Both the position numbers and the translations under genes were made by a program. From NCBI GenBank assembly GCA_035222895.1, contig JAVYIG010000409.1:124001-188000 (forward strand): a stretch of DNA of 64,000 nucleotides, in the 5' to 3' direction. A model generated the notes under the pieces. That model saw nothing but the letters and a program-made list of their open reading frames with translations. It was not told the origin of the DNA and searched no databases. Origin of the DNA: Strongylocentrotus droebachiensis (taxonomy: Eukaryota; Echinodermata; Echinoidea; Camarodonta; Strongylocentrotidae). Each line of letters opens with the position of its first letter. Position 1 is the stretch's first letter. Positions 24,636 to 35,998 of this stretch are shown piece by piece.

Positions 24636-25160
24636 ACCGGGCCCCGTACGATTTTCCCTACCTAGCGGCTTGCCATGGATTTGACCCTTCTGATTTTCAT
24701 TTCTACGGCATGTGTGGTCACATATTCTACGGCGCCCGGGAGGTGCTTGGTGAAAATTGGTCGAGTGAAAATGCAAGGCGCCGGCTGGCTGCCGGCCGGT
24801 AAGCTTACGGGCTCCATTCGATGAACAGGTGCACCCCATGGCTCCTGGGGCCTGGCCGGGGTCGCCAAGGCACCCGTACGGTGCTCCATGCGCTGCCGCG
24901 CGGCCCACTGACATCCGCGCCTCTGTATTCAAAGCTGAGTTGTACATTAAGAATGTACAGAAAAATCATGAGGGGTGCCCGCACGGGACCCGTAAGGTGA
25001 TCCACGTGCCCTTTACGGAATCTCTACGGCCTAACAGTCTGATCAAAACGCCGGGAGAATTGGGAGCCAACTCAGCACCACGGCGCCCGTACGGCTTAAA
25101 AAAGTGTCCCGGCGCCCGTAAGAACTGTACGGGAGCCTGCCGTATGAAAAAAACCCTGGT
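24636..25160. repeat. GC-rich island with repeated CCCGTACGG words
   Basis: This roughly 520-bp island is strikingly richer in G+C and CpG than its flanks. It contains repeated variants of GGCGCCCGTACGG and CCCGTAAG (near 24641, 24870, 24985, 25084, 25113, 25127), plus CTACGGC words. It has several moderately long overlapping open frames on both strands, but none shows splice sites or a recognisable domain. It is probably a repeat element or a laterally copied segment. No terminal inverted repeat was found. Confidence 0.5.
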
Positions 25161-27507
25161 AGTAGGCGATGTTATCATCATTTGAGCTGACTCACCAGAC
25201 AATATGCAGACCAGTGAAGTTTGTATTATCATTATACATGTAGCATTTATAACTCTAGCAATGTTCACATGGCACTGTCATAGTTTAGAAATTTTGAAAC
25301 AAGGACTGCTCAAGTATTTAAACTACAAATTGAGAAAACATTCATTCAAACTACAAGCTGGCGAAGCCTTGTATGTAATTGTGTCCTCGTGGCATTAAAC
25401 TTGGAATGAGGACTTCAGCAGCTTCGCAGAAACTTGTAGGTTTCCGAAACCACAAGTGCATCCGCAATGTCCTTGAAGTTTAAAACTACGAGCACAACTT
25501 AAAGTTACATACTGTCATGTGAACCTACAGTACCGGTATACATTTACGTTGAACATGTAGCTATTATAGCACATATCACCCGTGTCAATATTAATGTTGG
25601 TGCATGCCGCTGTCATGAATACGGATTTACGTGCTGCTCCCTATGGGGTCAATGTTGATCCCATTAAAAAAGAAAAGTCAATTTTACATGAAGGGAGTCA
25701 TACTGATAAGACACTGATCAAGAGAACAATAAAAAAAAATACATGAATTGATCTACAACATGTGTAGCACATACATGTACCGGTATACATTGACAAAAAG
25801 ATAAAGTTTATTGCCTCCTGAATACATTTCTTTTCCTTTTTTAATCTAAAAAGTAAAGTGCATAATGTACAGGTATGAACTTGAAGTTCTGTTGCATTTA
25901 AATGTCAAAGGGTGATGTCTAACCACAAACCAGTCCATTATTGATGGTGGTATTTCACATCAAATATATTGCACAGCCTGTCATGTCGTATGGTGCTGTG
26001 AAAAATAGGTTTCGAAGAGGTGGATGCTACATGTAACTTTTGTTTGTATCTGTGTCTTGATAAATAGACAAAATTCAACAATAGAAGGTTCATCATTATT
26101 TAGGTTAGATCATGCATATTTTATGTGCATGTGTGAATAACAAAAGAGGATGCATTTTGATGCTTGACATATATGTCAAAATTGGAGGGAAATTAGAATA
26201 TCTAATTTATAAAAGAAATGATCAGTCCAGATTCAGGTACAGTGTATAATAAAATTGATGACTGGTATATTTTGTTAAAGGATATATATAGACTACACGC
26301 ATGATTTACTTTTTGAATCTAATTCTGGTCTGAAAATGAACAATTTCTAAACTCAATTAATGATTAATTTATCATATTGATATAATCTAAATTGAATACA
26401 TTGTTGATGCTACACTGGCATTATCATGAAGCAAATTCCATGAAGAAAAAAATGCTAAAAATCCTTATTACTGTAGGGAACAGGATTTAAGAGCTTAATA
26501 AAAATTCACAATTTTTAAAGATGGCATTATATGTTTATAAAAATATGAATATATGTCGTTCTAAGAAAAAACGTATGAGATGGAATTTTACAAGAGTTTT
26601 GTTTCCACTTAGAGCCGCTGCCATGGCCGTTGCTTAGCAACAACACCTAAGAAAGGAATCAATATGAAAATGTCATAGCGTCTCCTTGTTGCTAATGTAT
26701 AGACGAGCCTTTAGCGAGAGGAACAACACAATTGACTTAAAGATGTCAATATCTATCGAAAAACCACTCTAGTGTGAATAAGTGATCATTCAGATGATGA
26801 AAGAAGGTACACTGAAAGGAAGAGAAAGGGGTGGAGGGCACAAAAGGAGAAGAATGCTGATTGGTATTGGGTTTCTATAGTCTGTTGCTCATGAGGGGGG
26901 TAATTGTTGGTGGTGCTACTCAGGGGGGTGCTGGTGCCCCCCTCCGAACAATAGGAAGGGGCGGGGGACAATGGATGAATAGCGATAACTGGTTTGCTAT
27001 TGTAATTGATCCTTCCGCAAGACTGGAAAGGGGTGTAGAAAAGAGCAAGGATTACATTTCTGTATCGGTCACGAATGAATGAATACGCTTGCGTACATTC
27101 AATAAATTATCTGGTTATTAGTCTTTTCAAATATTAAGTGAATTAATAAATAGTATTGTTTCCAAATTCTGTGTTCTGATGTGGTATGATTATGCATTAT
27201 TGTAAAAAGAAAAAAAAAGTGCATCTTTAGAGAATTCTAAGAATTTTCAGGTGCTCTAGATATTACTATAAGCACTCTCCATTATTATTTTCATGATCAT
27301 TTGCCATAGGGTACTTCCCCCACTTTATTTATTTGCTAGTTTACGGCTGATAATGATTATTAGAGAAATCTAGTGTTGAAATGGTTAAAAAAAACATATC
27401 TTATCTAAGTGGCCTTTTAAATCTAGATGCAAGAGCAAGCTAACAACAGATTCATATTAATTTGTTTAATTTAATTATTTTTTGTTTTGTTTTGATCTAA
27501 TTGTCTA
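25161..27507. other. Intronic sequence with an X-box
   Basis: GTTGCTTAGCAAC at 26629-26641 is a perfect inverted X-box, next to CCGCTGCCATGGCC. A G-rich repeat patch (26890-26965, GGGGGGTGCTGGTGCCCCCC) also occurs. No exon is visible. Confidence 0.45.
26629..26641. promoter_or_regulatory. Perfect palindromic X-box
   Basis: GTTGCTTAGCAAC matches the RFX consensus in both half-sites. It is intronic in the gene model. Enhancer activity is an inference. Confidence 0.4.
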
Positions 27508-28044
27508 TTAAAGGTACTATGTCCCATTTGCAGGCCAAAAAAATGAAAAAGTTAAATTCCAACTGCATTTGAAAGATAATACCAATTTAAAACTTCCCTT
27601 AAAAAGGTGGGGCTTGAAAATGTCTTCAAGTGGGAAAATAACGACTATTAGTTGTCAAATCGACTTTAGGGCTATAGAGCCCAAAAGTAATAGTCTTGAT
27701 TTTCAGACAATTGTACCGAATGGTCATATGTTTTATGCTGTGCAAAGATTCAATCAGTTTAATCTTGGCCATCACAAGAAGTGGGTTATTGATGTAGACA
27801 AATGCTCATGTACCCTTTACAACTCTTTTCATGTATGTTACCAAAGAAGAAAAAAAGCCAGTCAGTCACTCAATAGTGTCTGACAGTGAAGTCTAGCAAG
27901 TAAACGGGTTTCCTTGCATAATTTGAATATGAGGACACTGCTAACGTTTAAATTTCACAGATAGGACATACATGACATATTCACAATTCCTGCAAAGTTC
28001 TACAGCATTTGAGGTTGCCTGCAAAAGGGACATAGTACCTTTAA
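27508..28044. mobile_element. TTAA-flanked MITE, 537 bp
   Basis: The ends TTAAAGGTACTATGTCCC and GGGACATAGTACCTTTAA are perfect inverted repeats, and the similarity continues to the GCAGGC/GCCTGC words. A 104-codon plus-strand frame (27569-27883) lies inside. It lacks transposase motifs and is probably fortuitous. Confidence 0.9.
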
Positions 28045-28431
28045 ATTGAGGTTTTTAGGGGCGGGGGGGCTGGGATAAATATTTCTGCTTCAACATTTTA
28101 TCTTGATAACATTTCAGACTGATTGTGCTTTGTGATTTTTTAAATGATCCTCTCTGTGGAGTGGTACATTAAAATACATACTTTAGACATAAATGTGCTT
28201 GTGATATTTCTAACTAATGTTCAAAGAATTGTAAGGGAGGTGTTTAGTATCAATGATGATTACAAAGTTCATTTGTTTGCTGTTCCTGCATAATGAATGG
28301 TAATACTGCAAACATTTTCCACAATTTGACTATTGAGAGTTTGAGACAATAAAATCACAACAGTAAAAACAAAGCAAAAGATGCAAAAAATAACGGGAGA
28401 ACAAGTGTACAGTGATTCTGGCATTCCCTCC

Positions 28432-28445
28432 ATTGCTATGGTAAC
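28432..28445. promoter_or_regulatory. X-box-like motif
   Basis: ATTGCTATGGTAAC differs from the symmetrical RFX site at one end. Isolated intronic site. Confidence 0.3.
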
Positions 28446-28661
28446 GGGTACAACAATAGTACGTGCCGTTGTGTATAATTCAAATAACTTGTCATCCTCA
28501 TGGGCCAATTGCCAAACAATAATGAATGGGTTCAAAGCGAATTCAACAAGTCTATTTGAATAGGTTTATTTGCACAACATATGATACAGAGTGTGATTCA
28601 TACCACATATAGAGCATGAAAAGTTGAGTAGTTCACATTTGGAGTTCAACTTGACTTGACA

Positions 28662-29052
28662 TTAAAGAGAAGGTTGAGTTCTGGGAAGAGGTGACAAATA
28701 ATTTGTGAGAGTTATCATTTTTATTATGAAGGTGTGGAAGAACATCAGCTAAAACATGTTCCCTGAAAAGCATGGCTCTTCAAATGACTTTATATTCTAA
28801 ATATGGCATGTAACAGCATAACAATCAGAACGATTTTTACGCCACGTGTTTGTGTAGTCCCATATACAGCTTTCTGTGTACAGTGCTTGTAAATTTACCA
28901 AGACTAGGCCAAATTTCTTATCATTTTGATGATTCCAGAACCTTTCAGTACACACCAATAATTATATGCTAGATGATCAACCTTTTTTGATCAATTCCAC
29001 ACTGTTTCTTTCACAATGTAATCTCATGAACAGAACTCAACTTTATCTTTAA
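28662..29052. mobile_element. TTAA-flanked MITE, related to family A
   Basis: The ends TTAAAGAGAAGGTTGAGTTC and GAACTCAACTTTATCTTTAA are inverted with two mismatches. The right half is shared with the element at 16289-16664, but the terminal 20-25 bases are different. Confidence 0.85.
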
Positions 29053-29243
29053 AATGTAAACCAGTGTAACTGTATAAATTGCTTCATTCACAGAAACTCT
29101 TTTTTTTGTTGGTTTGGGGGGGGGGGGGATAAATCTATCATTTGTTTTCTTCTAATAAAAGCCTTGTGTGTATAAACCTGTTACACTTTTTATTTTAATA
29201 GCAGTAACAACCTATCAATATATGTGTCCTATGGTTTCTAAGA

Positions 29244-29517
29244 AACCAATAGCAAACCAGAATCTTATATATATTCCATTGATTTCTCAAAGTATGTTTG
29301 TACAGAGGTACTTATGGTGTCTGTATTTTAAAAGAATAAATATATCAATGCTTAGACCCAATTGAAACCATTCAAGAACCAATGGCAAACTAGAATCTTA
29401 TATTCCAAAGGCGTTGGTTTCTCAAAGTGTGTTTGTACAGAAGCTCTTACATGTATGATGTCTGTATTTTAAGTGAATAAATATATCAACTCTTCGACCC
29501 AATTGAAACCGTTCAAG
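29244..29517. repeat. Two-copy tandem duplication of about 135 bp
   Basis: AACCAATAGCAAACCAGAATC at 29244 is repeated as a variant at 29377. TTTCTCAAAGTRTGTTTGTA, GTCTGTATTTTAA and CCCAATTGAAACC follow at the same spacing in both copies. Confidence 0.85.
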
Positions 29518-30296
29518 ATCAAATCAAGACCGATGGATTTTCAAACTGGTTTCCATTTGATTTTAGTACTACCGGTATATAAGAAGACAAAGAGAGTGTA
29601 TTGTTCTGTAATTTGGAGCCAGTACTAGCTGTTTAAGTTTTTATTTTACTATACCGCGTTGTGGGTACATTATAAGGGCCAGATTTGCACAGCCAGTGAA
29701 GTTATACAGTTCGGTACAAGCATTTGCAGAATGATTTGGCATCATGGCAGAAAGACTTACAAAATGTACAGTATGTCCAGTCCGCTTTCAAAAGTTGTGA
29801 TTGAAGGGCACGTCCGGCCATTTGCAAGTTGAATTGAATTGAATAAATAGAGGAAAATTAAGGAACCTATCAATAATTGAGCTACTTTCACCTAATATCT
29901 GGGAAAGTGATAGATAGTCTCTTTGTAATATTATTATGTTAATTAAGTTACATCTTAAATATATTTCATGCATACACTGTAATTCACCTGCATCAGGTAT
30001 CACTACAACAAAGAGCCAAAATTCTTGCTCTCGAGTAGCCTTGCTTATGCTCGTGAAATTGACTAAATTGACCAGTTTGAAAAACCTATATTCTGGCAAA
30101 AGATGTTGCCCTTTCTTGTGAAACTGTGAAAGATGATGTTACATAAACTCCAGACTTGTTTAAACCCTTTTTAATGAGAGGAGATAAGCTTCTACGCTTT
30201 CACATTCTCCGGAACTGGGGTAAATGATCTTATAATCTCTGAATAAGAGATGACCTACATGTAATTACAAATATTTAAAAATCTATTATTTTGAAC

Positions 30297-30412
30297 AGAA
30301 ATCCTTGTACATCTGTAAATCTATCCCCTAAATCTAAACTGGAGCTATAATCTTCCCAAACAAGGATACATACTTTTTGCAGGGTCAGATTAAATATTTA
30401 GGGGCATTGTTG
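30297..30412 (+). pseudogene. Tx1/L1-type retrotransposon RT remnant
   Basis: One plus frame reads TGAIIFPNKDTYF and then GQIKYLGALLE, with two stops just upstream and one just after. The KTGAIIF...IKYLGALL pattern matches the end of the RT domain of L1/Tx1-like non-LTR elements (KTE...IKYLG). About 40 residues survive, and the fragment is clearly dead. Confidence 0.55.
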
Positions 30413-31549
30413 GAATGAACACACTTTAATCAAAGCCATCAGTGAGATGAAAACAAACTACACTAAAAATGCTGTTATTCATGGTTTATCTTGTAATGCA
30501 ACAAAACGTTGCGAAGAAGAGGAGAAGAAGTACAGTAATAATGAAATATCACAGGTTTCTGTCAGAGAAGGCAGGTGTGAATGAATAAAACAAAAAGTAT
30601 GAAATCATCTTTTGTTTTTTAAATCTCTAAACTTCGGATGTGAAAATCTACATCTCATGCAGATGTAAAAGTGCCTGTTTTCTCTCTGGAATTAAGCCAT
30701 CAGCGAAGTAATGAGGATGTGGCAGGATGCTGCATGAAAAGTTTTTTTTTTTTGTGAGAAGGAGTTCTTTTAAGGATGAAAGGATTTATTGCTGAAGCTA
30801 AGAATTAAATCTTTCCTCTGTAAAAGCTATCATAAACCTTTCCTATATAAAAGCTTTCATAAACCTAAGTAAGCTTAGAGCTTTACTGATGACAATTACT
30901 TCTTAAAAGATTAGCTGTATTGAATAAAAGATTTATCGCATATATATTTAGACTCTGTTCAATTGTTCCTTTTTGATTATGTAAAGGATATTTATACAAT
31001 TATTTCGTGGGCCTTAACAGCTTGCAGAGTTATGAAGGACACACAAATCTTGGGACAATTTCAGTACAACAAGTATATTATGACAACTGTTTATAGTACT
31101 TTTCCAATTTAATTTACAATGAAGTAATCAAGTACTTTACACTCTGTTACCAATATCCTATAATGCCTAAATTTTGCCTTGGTTGTACAATAATCCATTG
31201 TGATGTATTGCAGTCCAACACTCTTGTTTATCAAATGCCTCTTCCAAAGGCAGTCCAACCTGTGTAACAAGTTTATGGTGTGAAAGGAAATATGTTGGCA
31301 TGGTTGGGGAAAGTTTGAATGAAATTTGACAAATTATGTGAAAGTGTATTCGAGAATTTCACTTTAAAATTGCTCTACTTAAGGAAATGTTAATTGTTGG
31401 ATTGTCAATTGTCATACAAATACATGGAGATATTTACAGGGGTGCCAATTATGCCCCCAATCAACCTCTGAATGATATAAGTGGCTCTTGGTACTCCAGT
31501 ACTAGTACCCTCGGTTCTAGGCCCCCATTTCCTCAGAAATTAAGAATTT

Positions 31550-31678
31550 ATTGTAATAATTTTATTATGTGCAAAGTGTATTTGCATAGTTACATTATGA
31601 TGTATGAAAAAATGTAATATCTTTGTTTACCTTTCTGTTGGAAATGAAATAAATATGAATTGAATTGAATTGAATTGA
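31550..31678 (+). mobile_element. LINE 3' end with (TTGAA)n tail
   Basis: TTGTTTACCTTTCTGTTGGA is followed by AATGAAATAAATATGAA and four GAATT-type pentamers. This is the usual 3' end of CR1/L2-type elements. The upstream boundary is unclear. Confidence 0.55.
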
Positions 31679-32047
31679 TATCCACAATGCACATACTTCA
31701 GATTTAATTCAACTCCAAAAAAATAAAAGGAAGAAGGAGAAGGGGGAAGAAAGAAAATTCTTTAATTGCTTTAACAAAATATAATTGATTACCTTTTATT
31801 GACCCTGTTATACTGTATAAATATTTTGTTTAGAAATGATTGCATTGTTTCCTTGACAATCTTTCCCTTCTTGTGATGGTATCTTGCTGATTCATGAATT
31901 CAAAGTGCAAAACTACTACATCTCAATCAATAACGCAATATAAACATGAGATTAACTCTGATCGATTTAAATTTTGAAGATTTTTCTCTCATCAAATAGA
32001 AACCTCTTATCTGCAATGTTTCCTCTTTTAGCAGTCCATGGCATTTG

Positions 32048-32060
32048 GTTACCAGGCAAC
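32048..32060. promoter_or_regulatory. X-box-like motif
   Basis: GTTACCAGGCAAC has both RFX half-sites (GTTACC and GGCAAC) separated by one base. Intronic. Confidence 0.3.
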
Positions 32061-32916
32061 TTTTGTGAGTGGTTTCAAACTGTATCTATAATCGGCTTTG
32101 CGCATCAGTTTGGGGTTACCTTTTGACGCAAAGCCGATAATCTGAAATTTAGTGGTTTGCAATCCTCTTTCAAAGTGGGTACTTATCACACAGTTGGACT
32201 TTCCTCTCTTTTTCCAGCTGTGTATTTGTTGAAAGAGACTTTAATAGGGGTATATTTATATCTACCTTGATCTAGATTTGTTCAAAATTTTGTATTTTGT
32301 CTGCTGAAAGCCAGAATGGTGTTAATTCATATTTTGTAGCACAGAGTTAACGTCCTCCCGGCTATCAACAAATGATTTATAAGATAGAAGGAAATGATGT
32401 ACATCTGAGAAATTGCCTTTATTAAACAAGTTATACAAGTTTTATAATCCTCTCAAGCATGGCAGTCAACTAGTCCAGATTCTGTCAGTTTGTATATATT
32501 TGTTATGCTTCAATCATCTATGTCCTCCTCCTTACACTCAACCAACCCCCCCCCCCCCCACCCCCCAAAAAAAATAAAATAAAAAAATGCACCCATCGAG
32601 GGTGAGAATGAAAGGTAAGGACTGTATCTGGTTCACAGTTTATTGATTGCAGCATCTGGTGAAAACTAGAAGCACTACTAATATAGGTTCCGGCACTTGC
32701 GCCCTCTATATAGCAAAAATATTCTAATCGGTGCCTGTTGGTCACCCATGATCCCCTCTTCTTATGTTATTTGAGACCTGATTTGCAGGGAGGTCTAATC
32801 CCCCTTGGCCAAACAAGTACAGACAGGCTTTAAACCATTTATAGGCGATAACACCATTTTAGCTCAGGTTCAGATTAATCGATCCATACTTAATGGATCA
32901 CATCAGGATATAAACA

Positions 32917-33384
32917 TTATGTGAACATATAGGATTCAACTACAGGTAGAGCAAGAAGAGGGAGAGAGAAGTCGAGAAGAAGAGATGGAGTGAAAGAAAC
33001 AAGCTGAGGGGGGGGGGGGGGGGGGGGGTATGATGGGAGCCCAATTGTGTACAAAATATTAGCAAAGAATGCATACCAGTATGTAGGTGAAGGATACAAA
33101 TCAAAACTTTTGTCTATTTTATGCTTATTGCATTTTATAGTCTTCACAAAATATTCACAGCCATTCCACTTCTCCTTAATGACTTTGCTAAAGGGATTAC
33201 GTGAAGCTGGCAAACATACTGTAAAGAGATTAGTGTCTGCTCTTGTAAATACAGGTGCATCCTTAACAGTGCATTTGACAAGACGAACATGGGACAGTCT
33301 GCTACAAACCAACCCACTCGCCCGAGGCTCCAGAGGGCCCAAATTTTCTAGATGGACAATGACATTTAAATTCTCCTTGCCCAT
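32917..33384 (-). CDS. Unrecognised 155-codon ORF, doubtful
   Basis: The frame starts MGKENLNVIVHLENLGPLEP and has a mixed, protein-like composition with several cysteines for about 110 codons. It then runs into a proline stretch encoded by a homopolymer (33006-33029). An in-frame stop lies six codons before the ATG, and no splice sites are visible. The opposite strand is also open for 124 codons (33047-33421). It could be a fragment of a mobile element or chance. Confidence 0.2.
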   Translation of the reverse strand: MGKENLNVIVHLENLGPLEPRASGLVCSRLSHVRLVKCTVKDAPVFTRADTNLFTVCLPASRNPFSKVIKEKWNGCEYFVKTIKCNKHKIDKSFDLYPSPTYWYAFFANILYTIGLPSYPPPPPPPQLVSFTPSLLLDFSLPLLALPVVESYMFT

Positions 33385-34798
33385 TAGCAGTACACAAGTT
33401 GATTATGTTATGATTTTATAAGTTACATAATCAGTAAATTCAATAAAACCATCCACCAACACTGCTGTGAAATCCGTTCTGTTCATCATAAGCATGTAAT
33501 TTACAAATCAGTTGATTAAAAAGAAACTACGAGTTTCCTTACTAGAGTCAAGTTCATGTACTGAACCCCTTCCCCTAAATTGATTTTGAATATAACCTTT
33601 GTAATCTTTTAAATAGGACATACACATATTTGTTTTGAGATAATAATTCTCTTTCTAAAGAAGCAATAATATGTTACTTTTACCTTCGTTCTAGTTCGCT
33701 GGCCAATGATTGATTTGCTGGTTTGAACAATGATTACTAAAAAAAAAAAATCCAATTTATTAGAGAACATACAGTAAAGGAAAAAATGAGATTAAATTTA
33801 GCATAGGAAAAAAAATGAAGACAAAATCATCCCCTTTTGAAGCAAGTAGTTTTATGCCATTGCTGATTTTAATGTGAGTGGCCTCTACAATATGTGTTGT
33901 TTTGATGTTAGTCTTGGAAAAGTAGATTTGAATTTAAGTATAACCAATTCACAGGGATTATAGTCCAAATATATGTATACACGCTTCACATTGTTTGTGT
34001 ATTTATTGGTCAGGAGGATAACACTGAATTTGCATATAACTGTCCCAACAAAAGATTTTTTCATGCAGTACCTCATTGTATGATTGACTTTTTCATCTAA
34101 TTTAGAAGCTATACAAGAAAGGGATTGTGCTTGTGACTGTTTATTAAGAAAGGTTTCTAGCCAGAATGCATATTTGACTTATTCATTTACTTTTAAGAGC
34201 TGTATTAGAACTTTAAGTGGTTTTATAGCTTCAAATTCAAATCCTTAGCCCCAAGACATGCTTAGGGAAGAGGTCTTAACCTAAAACTGTGTTTAAAGAT
34301 AGATTACTAATGGGTGGTTCTTAACACTTAATGAAATAGAGCTAGAGTTGAAAATAGTCCAGTGGAATCTACTCTTTAGTCATTGCAAAGTCGGCTTTGT
34401 AGAATTATAACAAAAGAGTGGCTATTTCCTTCACTTAAACCCTATTTATTTAGAAATTTGATGTAGATTTATATAGAAGTACATGGCTAAAAGAAAAGTA
34501 TGGTCCTAAACTTAAAGGAGAGATGCAGGAGTTTCTTTAGGGCATTGCTTTTCTGTTTGCTCTCACCAGGCTATCATGGAATCCCTAATTCCTAATTTGG
34601 ATTGGACATCTTGATACCTCAATCTAACTGTGGAGATCGATGCCCTTGAAGTCTACTACAATGTGGTTTTCTAATGTGTTGCTGATGTTTTTAAAATTTG
34701 ATGATACCCCAAAGACCCCACCCCAAAAGTTATTGTATATTGTAAAAGACTACCGAGGAGGGGTAGGGAATGGAGAAGGAGGGGAGAGAAGGAAGAGA

Positions 34799-34955
34799 GG
34801 GGAGGGATGGAGGGAGGGAGGGAGGGAGTGAGGGAGGGAGGGAGTGAGGGAGGGAGGGAGGGAGGGAGGGAGGGAGGGAGGGAGGGAGGGAGGGAGGGAG
34901 GGAGGGAGGGAGGGAGATAGGGAGGGAGGGAGGGAGGGAGGGAGGGAGGGAGGAG
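34799..34955. repeat. (GGGA)n microsatellite
   Basis: About 35 nearly uninterrupted GGGA units, embedded in a wider purine tract (34750-35050). Its G triplets spaced by single A give it strong G-quadruplex potential. Confidence 0.95.
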
Positions 34956-35236
34956 GGAATTAGGAGATGAGGAGGAGAAGGAGGAAATGTGGAGGAGGAG
35001 AGGAGCAGGCGAGCAGGAGGGGGCAAGGGGGAGGTGATGGAAGAGGAGAAATTAGAAATACAAATGAGTAAAATGGGTAATTTTTTTCTTTTGCACAATT
35101 TTTTTAAACAGGTGTGCTCACTTTGTGCATGATGTGGCCTTTATATAGAGGTGATCTCTTTCACATGTCTCATTCAATTTATTCATTTATGTGTATTTAT
35201 GATGAAAATTGATAATCTTGTTGTTGCTGTCCACAG

Positions 35237-35321
35237 GTCTGGTTCTGAGAGGAGGGACCCGTTCCGGACTATGCTTCCTATGATTAAGCCTCTACATGCC
35301 CCTCAACAACCCAAGAATAAG
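35237..35321 (+). CDS. Coding exon 3 of the 202-residue protein
   Basis: A good acceptor (TTGTTGCTGTCCACAG) and a good donor (AATAAG|GTATGT) bound 85 bases. Joined to exon 2 they encode K-SGSERRDPFRTMLPMIKPLH and then APQQPKNK. The segment is basic and proline-rich. The exon ends in phase 0 and matches exon 4. No motif is recognised. Confidence 0.75.
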
Positions 35322-35346
35322 GTATGTGACAACAAAAGAATTGGAA

Positions 35347-35384
35347 TTAGAGAGAGACAGACAGAGAGAAAGAGAAAGGGGAGA

Positions 35385-35431
<47 letters not shown>

Positions 35432-35475
35432 AGAGAGAGAGAGAGAGAGGGGGAGGGGGGGAGGGAGGGGGAGAT
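35347..35475. repeat. (GA)n microsatellite
   Basis: GAGAGA blocks grading into GGGAGG, starting about 25 bases after the exon 3 donor. Confidence 0.95.
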
Positions 35476-35929
35476 GAAGGAAACATTGAACATTTTAAGT
35501 AGGGCGGGATAATGTAAGAAGCAATATTAAACACATACAAAGGCTATCATCTCCATTTGTTGCATATACATTAAATTTCTAGTTTAGAAGTATCCTTTTC
35601 ATTTCTCATTTGTTGGAGCAGAAACAAATTTGATAATGAAAAATAATTGGTATCATCAATGTTAATAGTCAATTTATGTGAGTGTTTGTGTAAATGGTAA
35701 TGGCTACTTTTCTAGAAAAGTAGATTAAAGATATTCATGCTTGGGTAGTTCGTGAGTAGGCAACTTGGCGATCACTACATAACGCTGAGCCAACAGGTAT
35801 TACGCTCCCATGCTTACATGTACGTCCGTTTGCTACTTTAAGTTTCTGCATGCTCTTAAATTTAGTCGTCTTTTCTCATTGTTCCCATGGTTTACTGGTT
35901 GATTTTCCTCAAAAATGAAATTCTGTCAG

Positions 35930-35998
35930 GAGTCAAAGAGCAGTGTGCAAGGCATCAGTAACCTAGAGTTGTTGAATGATTATCGAGAAGCACCCTGA
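35930..35998 (+). CDS. Possible alternative terminal exon
   Basis: After a CTGTCAG acceptor, 22 codons (ESKSSVQGISNLELLNDYRE, then AP) run to TGA in phase 0. Splicing from exon 3 would therefore give a shorter protein of about 95 residues ending here. The acceptor's pyrimidine tract is interrupted. The 3' UTR would run straight into the pyrimidine tract that follows. This is a candidate only. Confidence 0.3.
   Translation, partial: ESKSSVQGISNLELLNDYREAP

Larger units (their letters stand above)
22474..35236 (+). other. Intron 2 of the five-exon gene
   Basis: A 12.8-kb intron rich in elements: the GGCATAAGG foldback element (23570-24241), a CpG/GC-rich repeat island (24636-25160), two TTAA MITEs (27508-28044, 28662-29052), a 133-bp tandem duplication (29244-29517), a Tx1/L1-type RT remnant (30297-30412), a LINE 3' end (about 31550-31678) and a GGGA tract (34799-34955). 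X-box-like motifs occur at 26629, 28432 and 32048. Confidence 0.5.

Noticed and set aside
24576-25268. Five overlapping ORFs of 61-123 codons
   Set aside because: GC-rich sequence has few stop codons, so openness in many frames at once is expected. None shows a recognisable domain.
27569-27883. 104-codon ORF
   Set aside because: It is internal to a 537-bp MITE with perfect termini, has no transposase catalytic residues and no start context or splice signals.
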